The notes below the pieces were generated by a model. That model made no database searches and had not been told where the DNA came from. It saw only the letters and a program-made list of their open reading frames with translations. 11,949 bases of DNA from Nitrospinota bacterium (GTDB taxonomy: Bacteria; Nitrospinota; Nitrospinia; Nitrospinales; Nitrospinaceae). Below are positions 1-6,742 of this stretch, one piece after another (the first letter of the stretch is position 1; the number at the start of each line of letters is the position of its first letter). Made by a program: the position numbers and the translations under genes. The stretch lies in NCBI GenBank assembly GCA_027298165.1, contig JAPUGN010000185.1, positions 1 to 11,949 on the forward strand, written 5' to 3'.

Positions 1-1745
1 ATCCGAAATATTTGCGCAACCGGTTCAACCGGAGCGTCGCCGCCAATTCGCTGAACAACCGCCGGGGTTATCCGCTCCTTCATAAATTCACCGTGGCGAT
101 TCCCAGCATGCAATGTGAGCATTGCCACAACAACAACGGTGTCGGCAACGAATTCGAAGGCCTGTTCGGCAAAGCCGCCCGGCCCAAAACCGCCCAGGCC
201 AAAGTGGAGGCGGACCAATCCGTTCTGTATGGCCGCGACCACGAGTTTCTCCTGCCCGACATCCATCGCGAAAAGGGCATGCATTGCATCGACTGCCACG
301 GGGCGGAGGAGATCAAGGCGGATTCACACCAGAACAAGACGATGCACGACGCGGTCAGGGTGCGTTGCGAAACCTGCCACGGGACCAATAGCCGGACGCC
401 GGAAGGCTTCATGCTGGTCGAAATGGATCCGCGGGCGGTAGAGTTGCTCAAGAAAAATCAGCTCAATCCCAACCTGATGGCCAAGATCAAAATGGGGGAT
501 ACGGTCATGGTGGATTCCGAAGGCCGCCCCATGCCGCACGTTCTACAGGTCGATGACAAGTGGGTGCTGTTTTCCAAAGTCACCGGCAAGGAACACGAGA
601 TTCCGTTATTGAAAAATATGAAACGGCGTCCGTACGCGCATCAGATCCTGGGCCACATGAAAGACACCGAATGTTCCGCCTGTCATGCCCGCTGGTCGGC
701 CAGCGAATGGGGCATGCACGTCATCCGGGAAGAGTCCATCAACAAACAGCAATGGCAGGATTGGTCGCTGGTCGATCCCACCCTGCAACAACAGTTGTGG
801 GGGTTGTCCGGGCGCACCCCTCTCAACGGAATGCTGAACTGGAACTCAGCCATCCCCACCCCAAAAGGGCCCAAAGGAAGCTGGGTGAAAGGTATCTGGA
901 GCCATGTCTTTACTGAAACGGGCTGGAACAGCATGATCCTGGGGAAAAACAAACGCAAACGCTACACGATCATGAAACCGCGTTATCAGTATTTCGTGAG
1001 CACGCTTTCCAATGCGGACGGCCGGCAAATCCAGAGAGCCCGCGTCCCCCTTACGCGTCAGGGACGGCCCGGTTGGGTGATGACCCCGCATACTCCCCAC
1101 ACCATCCGGTCCACCACCCGCCCCTGCGAAAGCTGTCATACCAGCACCCTGGCGGCGGGCCTCGGCGATCCGGCGTTGAAGCAGGTGGAGGATGGAAAAT
1201 CATTTTTGAATGCCTTGAAGCGATCCAACCGTGTCCTGCCGCAATTTCAGATCAAACAGATGGTGTCGCGCAACGGCTGGAGTCTTCAGAATCCCATGCC
1301 CAAGGGAAAACTGCGGTTCATGAAATCCAAAGAGATCAATTCCCTGCTCACGAAGTCGGACCGGTACCGCGCCTACCGCTATCTGGACCTGAGACGGGGC
1401 GGCCTCTCACGGTTGTTGATCAGGGATGATTTCCCGTACGATTTAAAACATAAGGTGAACGAGGAACAATTCGGCACGCCGACGGAAGAAGAATCGCTCC
1501 TCTATTACGATCTGGACCAGCACCGGTTTTTCGAGACTCACCGGCCCGAACCCTCAGCGGAGATCGAAGCGGCGGTTGAGGAACCACCCGTCCCCACACC
1601 CCAGGTGGAGCCCGAATCCTTTCCGGCACCGCTGGATCAGAAAAAGGTGACTCCAAATTTTTATATCGACCTGATTCCCCACAATTTCATTCCCACGCCC
1701 CAGCCGCTTCCGGATAAGGGAGTATTGGATAATGAAAATCCCTAA
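1..1745 (+). CDS. Multiheme c-type cytochrome, 5'-truncated by window edge
   Basis: The reading frame is open to the left edge (first full codon at base 3), so the true start and signal peptide lie upstream. About 580 residues are visible. Five CxxCH haem-attachment motifs are seen: CEHCH (114-128), CIDCH (285-299), CETCH (366-380), CSACH (672-686) and CESCH (1125-1139). Further His residues near them could give bis-His ligation, and more haems may lie upstream. A segment reading PHTIR followed by CESCH resembles a pattern I associate with large periplasmic or extracellular multiheme cytochromes. The last 200 or so residues carry no haem motif and end in a Pro/Glu-rich tail. The protein should act outside the cytoplasmic membrane in electron transfer; donor and acceptor cannot be read from the sequence. 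The stop codon overlaps the next cytochrome gene by 14 bp, so the two are probably co-translated. I am confident of the multiheme class but not of a named subfamily. Confidence 0.88.
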   Translation, partial: PKYLRNRFNRSVAANSLNNRRGYPLLHKFTVAIPSMQCEHCHNNNGVGNEFEGLFGKAARPKTAQAKVEADQSVLYGRDHEFLLPDIHREKGMHCIDCHGAEEIKADSHQNKTMHDAVRVRCETCHGTNSRTPEGFMLVEMDPRAVELLKKNQLNPNLMAKIKMGDTVMVDSEGRPMPHVLQVDDKWVLFSKVTGKEHEIPLLKNMKRRPYAHQILGHMKDTECSACHARWSASEWGMHVIREESINKQQWQDWSLVDPTLQQQLWGLSGRTPLNGMLNWNSAIPTPKGPKGSWVKGIWSHVFTETGWNSMILGKNKRKRYTIMKPRYQYFVSTLSNADGRQIQRARVPLTRQGRPGWVMTPHTPHTIRSTTRPCESCHTSTLAAGLGDPALKQVEDGKSFLNALKRSNRVLPQFQIKQMVSRNGWSLQNPMPKGKLRFMKSKEINSLLTKSDRYRAYRYLDLRRGGLSRLLIRDDFPYDLKHKVNEEQFGTPTEEESLLYYDLDQHRFFETHRPEPSAEIEAAVEEPPVPTPQVEPESFPAPLDQKKVTPNFYIDLIPHNFIPTPQPLPDKGVLDNENP

Positions 1746-2412
1746 ACTTTGTTTGTTGACCGGGGCGTTTCTGTTAATCGCCGTCACCGGGTCCGCCGGG
1801 GCCCTGGCCTCCCCAGCGCTGGTGAAGGAAAAGCAGTGCCATACCTGCCACCGGTTTGCCAGCGGTCCGGCAGAGAAGGAACAGTCCGCACCGGATTTGT
1901 TTTTCGCCGGCGACAAGTTTCAGAAGAAATGGCTGGAGAATTTTTTGCAACATCCCGAGACGATCCGGCTGACCGGGCACACGAGGGATCCGGGCTTTTT
2001 AAAAGGAACACCGCACACCGGACTCCATCCCGTTTTAAATCCTGAGGAAGCGCGACAGATGACGGATTATCTGATGTCCCTGAAAACGCTGAAAGAGTCT
2101 CCGCCTTTAAATCTTCCGGCTCTTTCCAAAGGCAAACGCGTTCGGGTGAAAATTCTGTTCGAGCGGGACTACAGTTGTATCGCCTGCCACCAGAGTTACA
2201 ACCTGACGCGCCAGCCGCGGGGCGGGGTGTCCGGCCCTTCACTGATCGACGCGGGTAACCGCCTGCGGCCGGAGTGGGTGTATCAATGGCTGAAAAATCC
2301 GAAAGCCTTTGTTGAACAGGGGAGAATGCCGCTGTACCATTTTGACGAGGAAACCCTTAAAAGGCTGACCCAGTACATTATGTTTCACAAAAAGGACGAT
2401 CCGGGCAAATGA
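1732..2412 (+). CDS. Secreted diheme c-type cytochrome
   Basis: This is a 226-residue protein with an N-terminal signal peptide (basic MKIPK, a hydrophobic stretch, then a likely cleavage after an Ala-rich region near residues 24-27). Two class-I-like cytochrome c domains follow, with CHTCH at residues 36-40 and CIACH at 149-153. The C-terminal domain has a normal Met ligand candidate, M199 in GRMP, about 50 residues after its haem site. The N-terminal domain has no Met-Pro at the matching place; H95 and H99 are nearby alternatives. The ATG start is supported by AAGGGAG at 1716-1722, nine bases upstream and inside the preceding gene. The gene overlaps its upstream neighbour by 14 bp and its downstream neighbour by 4 bp (ATGA). 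A periplasmic electron shuttle between the multiheme cytochrome and the next protein is a reasonable inference. Confidence 0.88.
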   Translation: MKIPKLCLLTGAFLLIAVTGSAGALASPALVKEKQCHTCHRFASGPAEKEQSAPDLFFAGDKFQKKWLENFLQHPETIRLTGHTRDPGFLKGTPHTGLHPVLNPEEARQMTDYLMSLKTLKESPPLNLPALSKGKRVRVKILFERDYSCIACHQSYNLTRQPRGGVSGPSLIDAGNRLRPEWVYQWLKNPKAFVEQGRMPLYHFDEETLKRLTQYIMFHKKDDPGK

Positions 2413-2855
2413 AGCGTGCCTTCTTTATAATTGCGGGAATGATTCTGTGGGCTTTTTCCGCCGGGTGCGGCCCGGATCCGGCCGAAGAAAAATCCGCCAC
2501 GCCGCCCGCGGAATCTGCTCCCACGACACCGGCGGTGTCCCCCACGCCGCGCGCGTATCCGGTCACTGCACGGACCCGCAAGACCTATCAGTTTTATTGC
2601 GCGCAATGCCATGGCGCCGAGGGGCATGGTAACGGCATCAACGCACCCTATCTTACGGTTCCGCCGCGCGATCACACCAAGGCGGACTATCTGGAAACCC
2701 GGAGCGACGCACATCTGTTCACCGCCATTCAGAAAGGCGGCCTGGCGGTGGGGCGGGCGCCCTGCATGCCCAGTTGGGAGCACACGTTGGACGAGAGCAC
2801 CACTCATTCCCTGGTCAGTTATATCCGCGAATTGTGCCGGTGCGAAGCGCTGTAA
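2409..2855 (+). CDS. Monoheme cytochrome c lipoprotein
   Basis: This 148-residue protein has a short signal sequence ending in SAGC, making C20 the probable lipidated residue and placing it on a periplasm-facing membrane surface. A Pro/Ala/Thr-rich linker (about residues 21-55) leads into one class I cytochrome c domain of the cbb3/cytochrome-c6-like type. CAQCH lies at 64-68, followed by GxxGHGNG, and M120 in CMPSW is the likely sixth haem ligand. The C-terminal helix is present (SLVSYIREL). Oddly for such a domain there are three extra cysteines, C119 next to the ligand Met and C143 and C145 at the tail; a disulfide is possible. The start codon overlaps the stop of the diheme gene as ATGA. 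As the last gene of the trio it looks like a tethered single-electron carrier, which is an inference. Confidence 0.88.
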   Translation: MKRAFFIIAGMILWAFSAGCGPDPAEEKSATPPAESAPTTPAVSPTPRAYPVTARTRKTYQFYCAQCHGAEGHGNGINAPYLTVPPRDHTKADYLETRSDAHLFTAIQKGGLAVGRAPCMPSWEHTLDESTTHSLVSYIRELCRCEAL

Positions 2856-2862
2856 CCCCGAA

Positions 2863-2891
2863 TTGTCAACCGGCTCCAAAGATAGTATAGT
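2863..2891 (+). promoter_or_regulatory. Sigma70-type promoter upstream of the DUF1015 gene
   Basis: TTGTCA (2863-2868) and TATAGT (2886-2891) are separated by exactly 17 bases, and each differs from the consensus at one position. The pair lies just after the cytochrome operon stop codon. Transcription would begin near 2898 and leave a 5' untranslated region of about 105 bases before the DUF1015 start. The match is seen directly; activity is inferred. Confidence 0.55.
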
Positions 2892-2907
2892 AACCCCCCG
2901 ATGACTT

Positions 2908-2962
2908 TCAGGAACACCCCGCGCCAGCACCCTGTGATCCTCCCGTTCCGCAGGTGTCCTGA
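2908..2962 (+). other. Inverted repeat in the DUF1015 leader
   Basis: TCAGGAACACC (2908-2918) can pair with GGTGTCCTGA (2953-2962), giving ten base pairs with one bulged A and a 34-base loop. It lies between the predicted transcription start and the DUF1015 gene. It could be a leader structure or part of a weak end signal for the cytochrome operon, since TTTT follows at 2963-2966. The long loop argues against a classical terminator. Confidence 0.3.
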
Positions 2963-3004
2963 TTTTCAATCCATCTGAACATATTAAAACGATAGGAAGC
3001 AATC

Positions 3005-4297
3005 ATGGTAGATATCGTGCCGTTCAATGGCCTGCGTTACAACGAAGAACAAGCTGGCCCGCTCTCAAAATTAATCGCGCCACCGTATGATGTCATCCGC
3101 CCGGACGTGCAGGAGGAATTGTACGCGCGCAACCCGTATAACGTGGTGCGGTTGATTCTCGGCAAACAATTCGAAGACGACATCGAATCCAACAGTCGCT
3201 ACACGCGGTCCGCCAAAGATTTTGCGGACTGGCAGGCACAAGGCATTTTGAAGGAAGACACGGAACCGTCGTTTTACACCTACAGCCAGGAATACACATT
3301 TAACGGTAAGACCAACAATCGCATCGGATTTTTTGCGCGTGTGAAACTGGAGGATTTCAGCGAAGGCAACATCTGCCCGCACGAGTTCACTCTTGCCAAG
3401 GCGAAGAAGGACCGCGCGCAATTGATCCGCGCCTGCCGCGCCAACTTCAGCCCGGTGTTCAGTCTGTTTTCGGATCCGGAGGGAGCCATCGACGCCACAC
3501 TCGCGAAAATCATCCAACAGCCCCCCATGACAGAAATCGCCGAGGACTCGGTCATCCACCGCATGTGGCGGGTGAGCGATCCGGACACCCTTCAATTTTT
3601 ATCGGAAAGTTTTAAAGACAAGAAAGTGTACATCGCGGACGGCCACCACCGTTACGAAACCTCGCTGGCCTATTACAAGGAACACGGCGCGGCAGTCCCC
3701 GACTCGGCGCATGTCATGATGTTTCTTACCAACCTGGACGCGCAGTCGCTGGCGATTTACCCGTTCCACCGGCAATTGAAATGCCCGAAACCTTTTACGC
3801 GCGACCATTTTGTCCAGCAACTGGAACCCTACTTCGACGTGGAACCCCTGCCCAAAGGTCAGTCCGCCGATCAACTCACTGTCCGGCTTGAACAAACCGG
3901 AAGCGACCGGGTCGCCTTTGTCGCATACCTGGGCCAGGGCGAGGCCCTGCTATTGAAACTCAAGGATATTAAAAATGTGGTGCCTTTTATGGGGGATGAC
4001 GCTGACGATCTGAAAGTTCTGGATGTGTACCAGTTGCATACCCTGGTACTGCGGGAGCTGTTGGGGATCGACACGCGCAACCCCGAGCACCAACAGTACA
4101 TCACTTACAACGTCCGCCCGGCGGAAGCGATGGACAACGTGAATGCGGGTACGTTCGACCTGGTGATATTTATGAACGCCACGCGGATGGACCAAGTCCG
4201 CAAGCTGGCTGAAAAGGGCGTCCGCCTGCCACAGAAGGCCACTTATTTCTATCCGAAACTGCTTTCGGGCCTGGTGATCAACCGGTTCAGTCCATGA
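3005..4297 (+). CDS. DUF1015 family protein (COG4198)
   Basis: This 430-residue soluble protein has no signal peptide or membrane segment. Recognisable family features are the N-terminal IVPFNGLRYN and IAPPYDVI stretches (first 35 residues) and the central DGHHRYET motif at residues 212-219. The length is typical for the family, which has no agreed biochemical role as far as I know. The central motif resembles the active-site DGHHR-type motif of ParB/sulfiredoxin-fold free-serine kinases, so a small-molecule kinase or nucleotide-dependent activity is conceivable; that is an inference from memory, not a demonstrated function. The ATG at 3005 has AGGAAG (2994-2999) five bases upstream. The gene overlaps engB as ATGA, so the two are probably co-translated, perhaps tying it to growth or translation. 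A promoter-like pair lies about 115 bases upstream. Confidence 0.9.
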   Translation: MVDIVPFNGLRYNEEQAGPLSKLIAPPYDVIRPDVQEELYARNPYNVVRLILGKQFEDDIESNSRYTRSAKDFADWQAQGILKEDTEPSFYTYSQEYTFNGKTNNRIGFFARVKLEDFSEGNICPHEFTLAKAKKDRAQLIRACRANFSPVFSLFSDPEGAIDATLAKIIQQPPMTEIAEDSVIHRMWRVSDPDTLQFLSESFKDKKVYIADGHHRYETSLAYYKEHGAAVPDSAHVMMFLTNLDAQSLAIYPFHRQLKCPKPFTRDHFVQQLEPYFDVEPLPKGQSADQLTVRLEQTGSDRVAFVAYLGQGEALLLKLKDIKNVVPFMGDDADDLKVLDVYQLHTLVLRELLGIDTRNPEHQQYITYNVRPAEAMDNVNAGTFDLVIFMNATRMDQVRKLAEKGVRLPQKATYFYPKLLSGLVINRFSP

Positions 4298-4899
4298 AGA
4301 TCGTTTCCGCCGAATTCATGATCAGCGCGGTCTCGGCGCAGCAGTACCCCAGCGCGTCTCTGCCGGAGTTTGCGTTCGTCGGACGCTCCAACGTCGGCAA
4401 GTCGTCGCTCATCAATTCCCTGCTCAACCGCAAAAAACTGGTCAAGACCAGTGGCACTCCCGGCAAAACTCAGATGATCAATTTTTTCGACGTGAATCAT
4501 GAACTTATGTTCGCCGATCTCCCTGGGTACGGGTTCGCCAAAGTTCCCAAACGGGTCCAGAAAAAATGGCAGGCCCTGGTGGAGCAGTACTTGTTGAAGC
4601 GGGACAATCTGCGCGCGGTGGTGTTGATCATCGACATTCGGAGAAAACCGACCGATCTGGATCTGCACATGCAGAAATGGCTGGAGAATTATGAGGTGGA
4701 CGCCATTCTGGTCGCCACGAAAATCGACAAATTGTCCCAGGCGGAACAGAGCAAACAACTCAAACAGATTCGAGCGGCGTTTCTGGAAGACGGGAACAAG
4801 GAACTGGTGCCCTATTCCAGTAAGACCGATAGAGGCCGCAAGGAATTGTGGAAACTTCTGTTGAAACGGATGGGCGGAGAACATCCGCAGGTAAAATAA
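4294..4899 (+). CDS. engB: Ribosome biogenesis GTP-binding protein YsxC/EngB
   Basis: This is a 201-residue TRAFAC-class GTPase of normal length for EngB/YsxC. The motifs appear in order: G1 P-loop GRSNVGKSS at residues 30-38, a TPGKT segment that supplies the G2 Thr, G3 DLPGYG at 75-80, G4 TKID at 142-145 and G5 SSK at 175-177. The PGYG form of G3 is characteristic of this family rather than of Era or Der. Members act in the cytoplasm in late assembly of the large ribosomal subunit and are often essential. The start overlaps the stop of the DUF1015 gene by 4 bp, and no separate strong ribosome-binding site is needed. An imperfect palindrome followed by a T-run begins two bases after the stop codon and may terminate the transcript. 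Confidence 0.96.
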   Translation: MKIVSAEFMISAVSAQQYPSASLPEFAFVGRSNVGKSSLINSLLNRKKLVKTSGTPGKTQMINFFDVNHELMFADLPGYGFAKVPKRVQKKWQALVEQYLLKRDNLRAVVLIIDIRRKPTDLDLHMQKWLENYEVDAILVATKIDKLSQAEQSKQLKQIRAAFLEDGNKELVPYSSKTDRGRKELWKLLLKRMGGEHPQVK

Positions 4900-4901
4900 A
4901 A

Positions 4902-4982
4902 CATAGAATTTTCGTCACTAACGCTCCTCAGAATGACAGTCATGACTTTATCTGTCATCCAGAACGCACTGAAGGCTCTATG
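4902..4982. repeat. 81-bp imperfect palindromic repeat, possible bidirectional terminator
   Basis: The ends are CATAGA (4902-4907) and TCTATG (4977-4982). The inner arms are ATGACAG (4933-4939) and CTGTCAT (4952-4958). The reverse complement of the left half aligns with the right half over most of its length with small gaps, so the element looks like two inverted, diverged copies of a unit of about 31-38 bp. TTTTTTT follows on the + strand (4983-4989), and the - strand reads TTTTATTTTA just beyond the other end. The element sits between convergent genes, where a shared terminator would fit. The unit resembles palindromic elements scattered through many environmental genomes, which I recall but could not search. 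Confidence 0.65.
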
Positions 4983-4997
4983 TTTTTTTCAGGTTTT

Positions 4998-5024
4998 CTC
5001 TGCGGCCTCTGTGCCCTCTGTGGT
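4998..5024. repeat. Three tandem 9-bp imperfect repeats (CTCTGYGSY-like)
   Basis: CTCTGCGGC, CTCTGTGCC and CTCTGTGGT follow one another without a gap at 4998-5006, 5007-5015 and 5016-5024. They are flanked by GTTTT on the left and GAAAA on the right (TTTTC against GAAAA is an inverted flank). Similar CTCTGTG-type strings are, to my memory, recurring intergenic repeats in environmental bacteria. The array lies just past the 81-bp palindrome and before the ferredoxin stop codon. A perfect self-complementary GCTGGCCAGC (5041-5050) follows directly beside that stop. Confidence 0.6.
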
Positions 5025-5050
5025 GAAAAGCATTGGTCACGCTGGCCAGC

Positions 5051-5377
5051 TTATCCCCACATTTCTTCCGGGAGTTCCAGCCGGTCCACTTTTTTGCCGC
5101 CAATGATATGGGATTCCAGGATTTCTTCCACGTCTTCCGGCTTGACCTTGGTGTACCAGACGCCTTCCGGATAAACCACGACGACGGGACCCATCGAACA
5201 GGGACCCATACAACCGGCGGTGGTGATCAGCGCTTTGCCGAACAGCATTTTCTGTTCGACGCCCATGCTGAACTTTTCAAAGACCTCGTTGGCCGCGGTC
5301 TCGCCGCAGGACCCTCGGGGGTGTCCGGGGGGTCGCTGGTTGGTGCATACAATTATATGATGTGTAGGTTTTGGCAT
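5051..5377 (-). CDS. Thioredoxin-like [2Fe-2S] ferredoxin
   Basis: This 108-residue soluble protein has the cysteine pattern of thioredoxin-fold [2Fe-2S] ferredoxins (Shethna type, and the NuoE C-terminal domain): C11, C24, C56 and C60, that is Cx12C and Cx3C. The context IIVCTN near the start, a GSCG turn, and the AGCMGPCSMGP loop are typical. The downstream VVVVYPEGVWYTKV and the acidic PEDVEEIL helix complete the fold. It probably carries electrons in the cytoplasm; the partner is unknown. The start is secure: GGAGGAGG occupies 5381-5388 read on the - strand, a few bases before the ATG. The gene is convergent with engB and divergent from the kinase gene, so it appears to be a single-gene transcript. 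Confidence 0.92.
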   Translation of the reverse strand: MPKPTHHIIVCTNQRPPGHPRGSCGETAANEVFEKFSMGVEQKMLFGKALITTAGCMGPCSMGPVVVVYPEGVWYTKVKPEDVEEILESHIIGGKKVDRLELPEEMWG

Positions 5378-5507
5378 ACTCCTCCTCCGAATTACGAATC
5401 ACACGCCTACAGGCCTGGATTGGAATGTTCTAAAGTCGTAGACGATTAGCTTTTTAAAGAAAAATCGATTTAAGAACTGCAAAAAGTACTCGATCAAACG
5501 CAAAAAT

Positions 5508-5551
5508 TCACCTCCAACAGCCGAACAGGTGGCGTTTGCCCCCGGAGGTGA
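5508..5551. promoter_or_regulatory. Perfect 8-bp dyad in the divergent intergenic region
   Basis: TCACCTCC (5508-5515) is exactly complementary to GGAGGTGA (5544-5551), with 28 bases between the arms. A further AGGTG at 5527-5531 could pair with the left arm instead, and GGC/GCC (5531-5533, 5538-5540) form a small inner stem. The dyad overlaps the promoter-like boxes that would drive the kinase operon. It could be a repressor site or an RNA structure; neither is proven. Confidence 0.4.
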
Positions 5552-5570
5552 GGCGGTAGTATACTATAAT
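5536..5570 (+). promoter_or_regulatory. Candidate promoter for the kinase-lptG-phosphatase operon
   Basis: TTGCCC (5536-5541) and TATACT (5560-5565) are 18 bases apart. A perfect TATAAT (5565-5570) overlaps the second box but is too far from TTGCCC to be its partner. Transcription would start near 5575, leaving a leader of about 65-100 bases depending on the start codon used. The AT-rich stretch 5565-5640 that follows is otherwise unremarkable. Confidence 0.4.
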
Positions 5571-5641
5571 TCATAAATAGATCGATAGCCTGTTTCGATA
5601 AATTGATTTGATATCCCCAAACTTTTAAATTTCCGGAATTT

Positions 5642-6718
5642 ATGCCCAAAAACACCCTCTTGGGGGAACCCTCTGTGAAACCCCGATTCGACGCGCAGGT
5701 CCTGGCGGACGCGGCGCAAATGGCGCTGGGCCGCGCGGTAACGCATGTCGCGTTTTCACCCCTGCCGGGTGACGCCTCGACGCGCCAGTATTTTCGCTTA
5801 TCCCTGAAATACCGCGAAGGCTCTTCAGAGCCTGCGACCTTGATTCTCATGCAATTGGAGCACCCCGAGGTGAGCGGGGAAACCGATTTCATCCGCATTT
5901 TAAAATTTCTACAGGGAATCCATCTGCCGGTACCGGAGCTATACCATTTCGATGCCAAACGCGGACTCCTTCTGTTGCAGGATTGTGGAGACACCACCCT
6001 GGAGGCGCATTTTCAATCCGCCGACCCGGCAACCTTAAAAAAAGGGTACCTCAAAGCCGTGCACCTGCTCGCAGAGATGCAAACCGAAGCCACGCGGGCC
6101 ATCGATTCCAACTGTCCGGCCTATCACCTGAAGTTCGACGTGGATAAATTGATGTGGGAAATGGATTTCATGCTGGAACATTTTATCGAAGGCGTCCGGC
6201 AAAATCCTTTGGACAAAACCGCCCGGAAGGCCATCCGGCAACCGTTGATCACCTTGTGCGAAATGCTCGCCAGCCAGACACCCTGCTTCGCTCACCGGGA
6301 TTATCACAGCCGCAACCTGATGGTCCACAACGATACACTCGTGCTTCTGGATTTTCAGGACGCGCGCATGGGACCGAGCCAATACGACCTGGCCTCCCTG
6401 CTACGCGATTCCTACCGGCCGCTTCCCGATGCATTGGTCTGGGAATTGGCTGACGCATTCATCGAAAAGAAACAGGCGTTGGACCATCAAGCCATCGACC
6501 GCGACGAATTTCTGCGAGTGTTCGATGGGATGTCCGTACAAAGATGCCTGAAAGCGGTCGGCACATTTGCCTATCAGAGCCAAGTCAAAAATAACGATCG
6601 TTATATGCCCTACATCGCACCGGCGCTCGAAACCGTCCGTCAGGCCTGCCTTCGCCGGCAGGAATTAAAGCCGGTGCAGGCGGCGTTGTCGGGCGCGATT
6701 ACCGAGCTGGAAACCTGA
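5642..6718 (+). CDS. APH-fold phosphotransferase, AmgK-like sugar kinase candidate
   Basis: This 358-residue cytoplasmic protein belongs to the aminoglycoside phosphotransferase/choline kinase fold (COG3178 type). Visible features are the N-terminal PLPGDASTRQYFRL nucleotide-binding strand pair, the catalytic loop HRDYHSRN at residues 218-225 (D220 the likely catalytic base, N225 a metal ligand), and the DFQDAR metal-binding motif at 237-242 followed by GPSQYDLASLL. These motifs match the family of AmgK, the anomeric MurNAc/GlcNAc kinase of cell-wall recycling. The usual MurU-type nucleotidyltransferase partner is not adjacent, so the substrate is uncertain. The ATG at 5642 has a poor ribosome-binding site. 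A GTG at 5675 (residue 12) has GGGGGA seven bases upstream and may be the true start. The gene leads an operon with lptG 24 bases downstream. Confidence 0.85.
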   Translation: MPKNTLLGEPSVKPRFDAQVLADAAQMALGRAVTHVAFSPLPGDASTRQYFRLSLKYREGSSEPATLILMQLEHPEVSGETDFIRILKFLQGIHLPVPELYHFDAKRGLLLLQDCGDTTLEAHFQSADPATLKKGYLKAVHLLAEMQTEATRAIDSNCPAYHLKFDVDKLMWEMDFMLEHFIEGVRQNPLDKTARKAIRQPLITLCEMLASQTPCFAHRDYHSRNLMVHNDTLVLLDFQDARMGPSQYDLASLLRDSYRPLPDALVWELADAFIEKKQALDHQAIDRDEFLRVFDGMSVQRCLKAVGTFAYQSQVKNNDRYMPYIAPALETVRQACLRRQELKPVQAALSGAITELET

Positions 6719-6742
6719 CAAGAAAAGGACCCCGGTTATTTT

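Noticed and set aside
2385..3002. Open frame of about 205 codons on the - strand
   Set aside because: It lies antisense to the monoheme cytochrome and the promoter region, shows no domain, and is explained by the GC-rich third positions of the + strand gene.
4249..4884. Open frame of about 211 codons on the - strand
   Set aside because: It mirrors engB almost exactly; the + strand product has all five GTPase motifs, while the mirror protein has none.
4902..5029. CRISPR array or insertion sequence in the engB-ferredoxin gap
   Set aside because: There are no regularly spaced direct repeats with spacers, no transposase and no target-site duplication; only the palindrome and a 27-bp tandem array are present.
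5033..5449. Open frame of about 138 codons on the + strand
   Set aside because: It lies opposite the ferredoxin gene, which has the full cysteine pattern and a strong ribosome-binding site.
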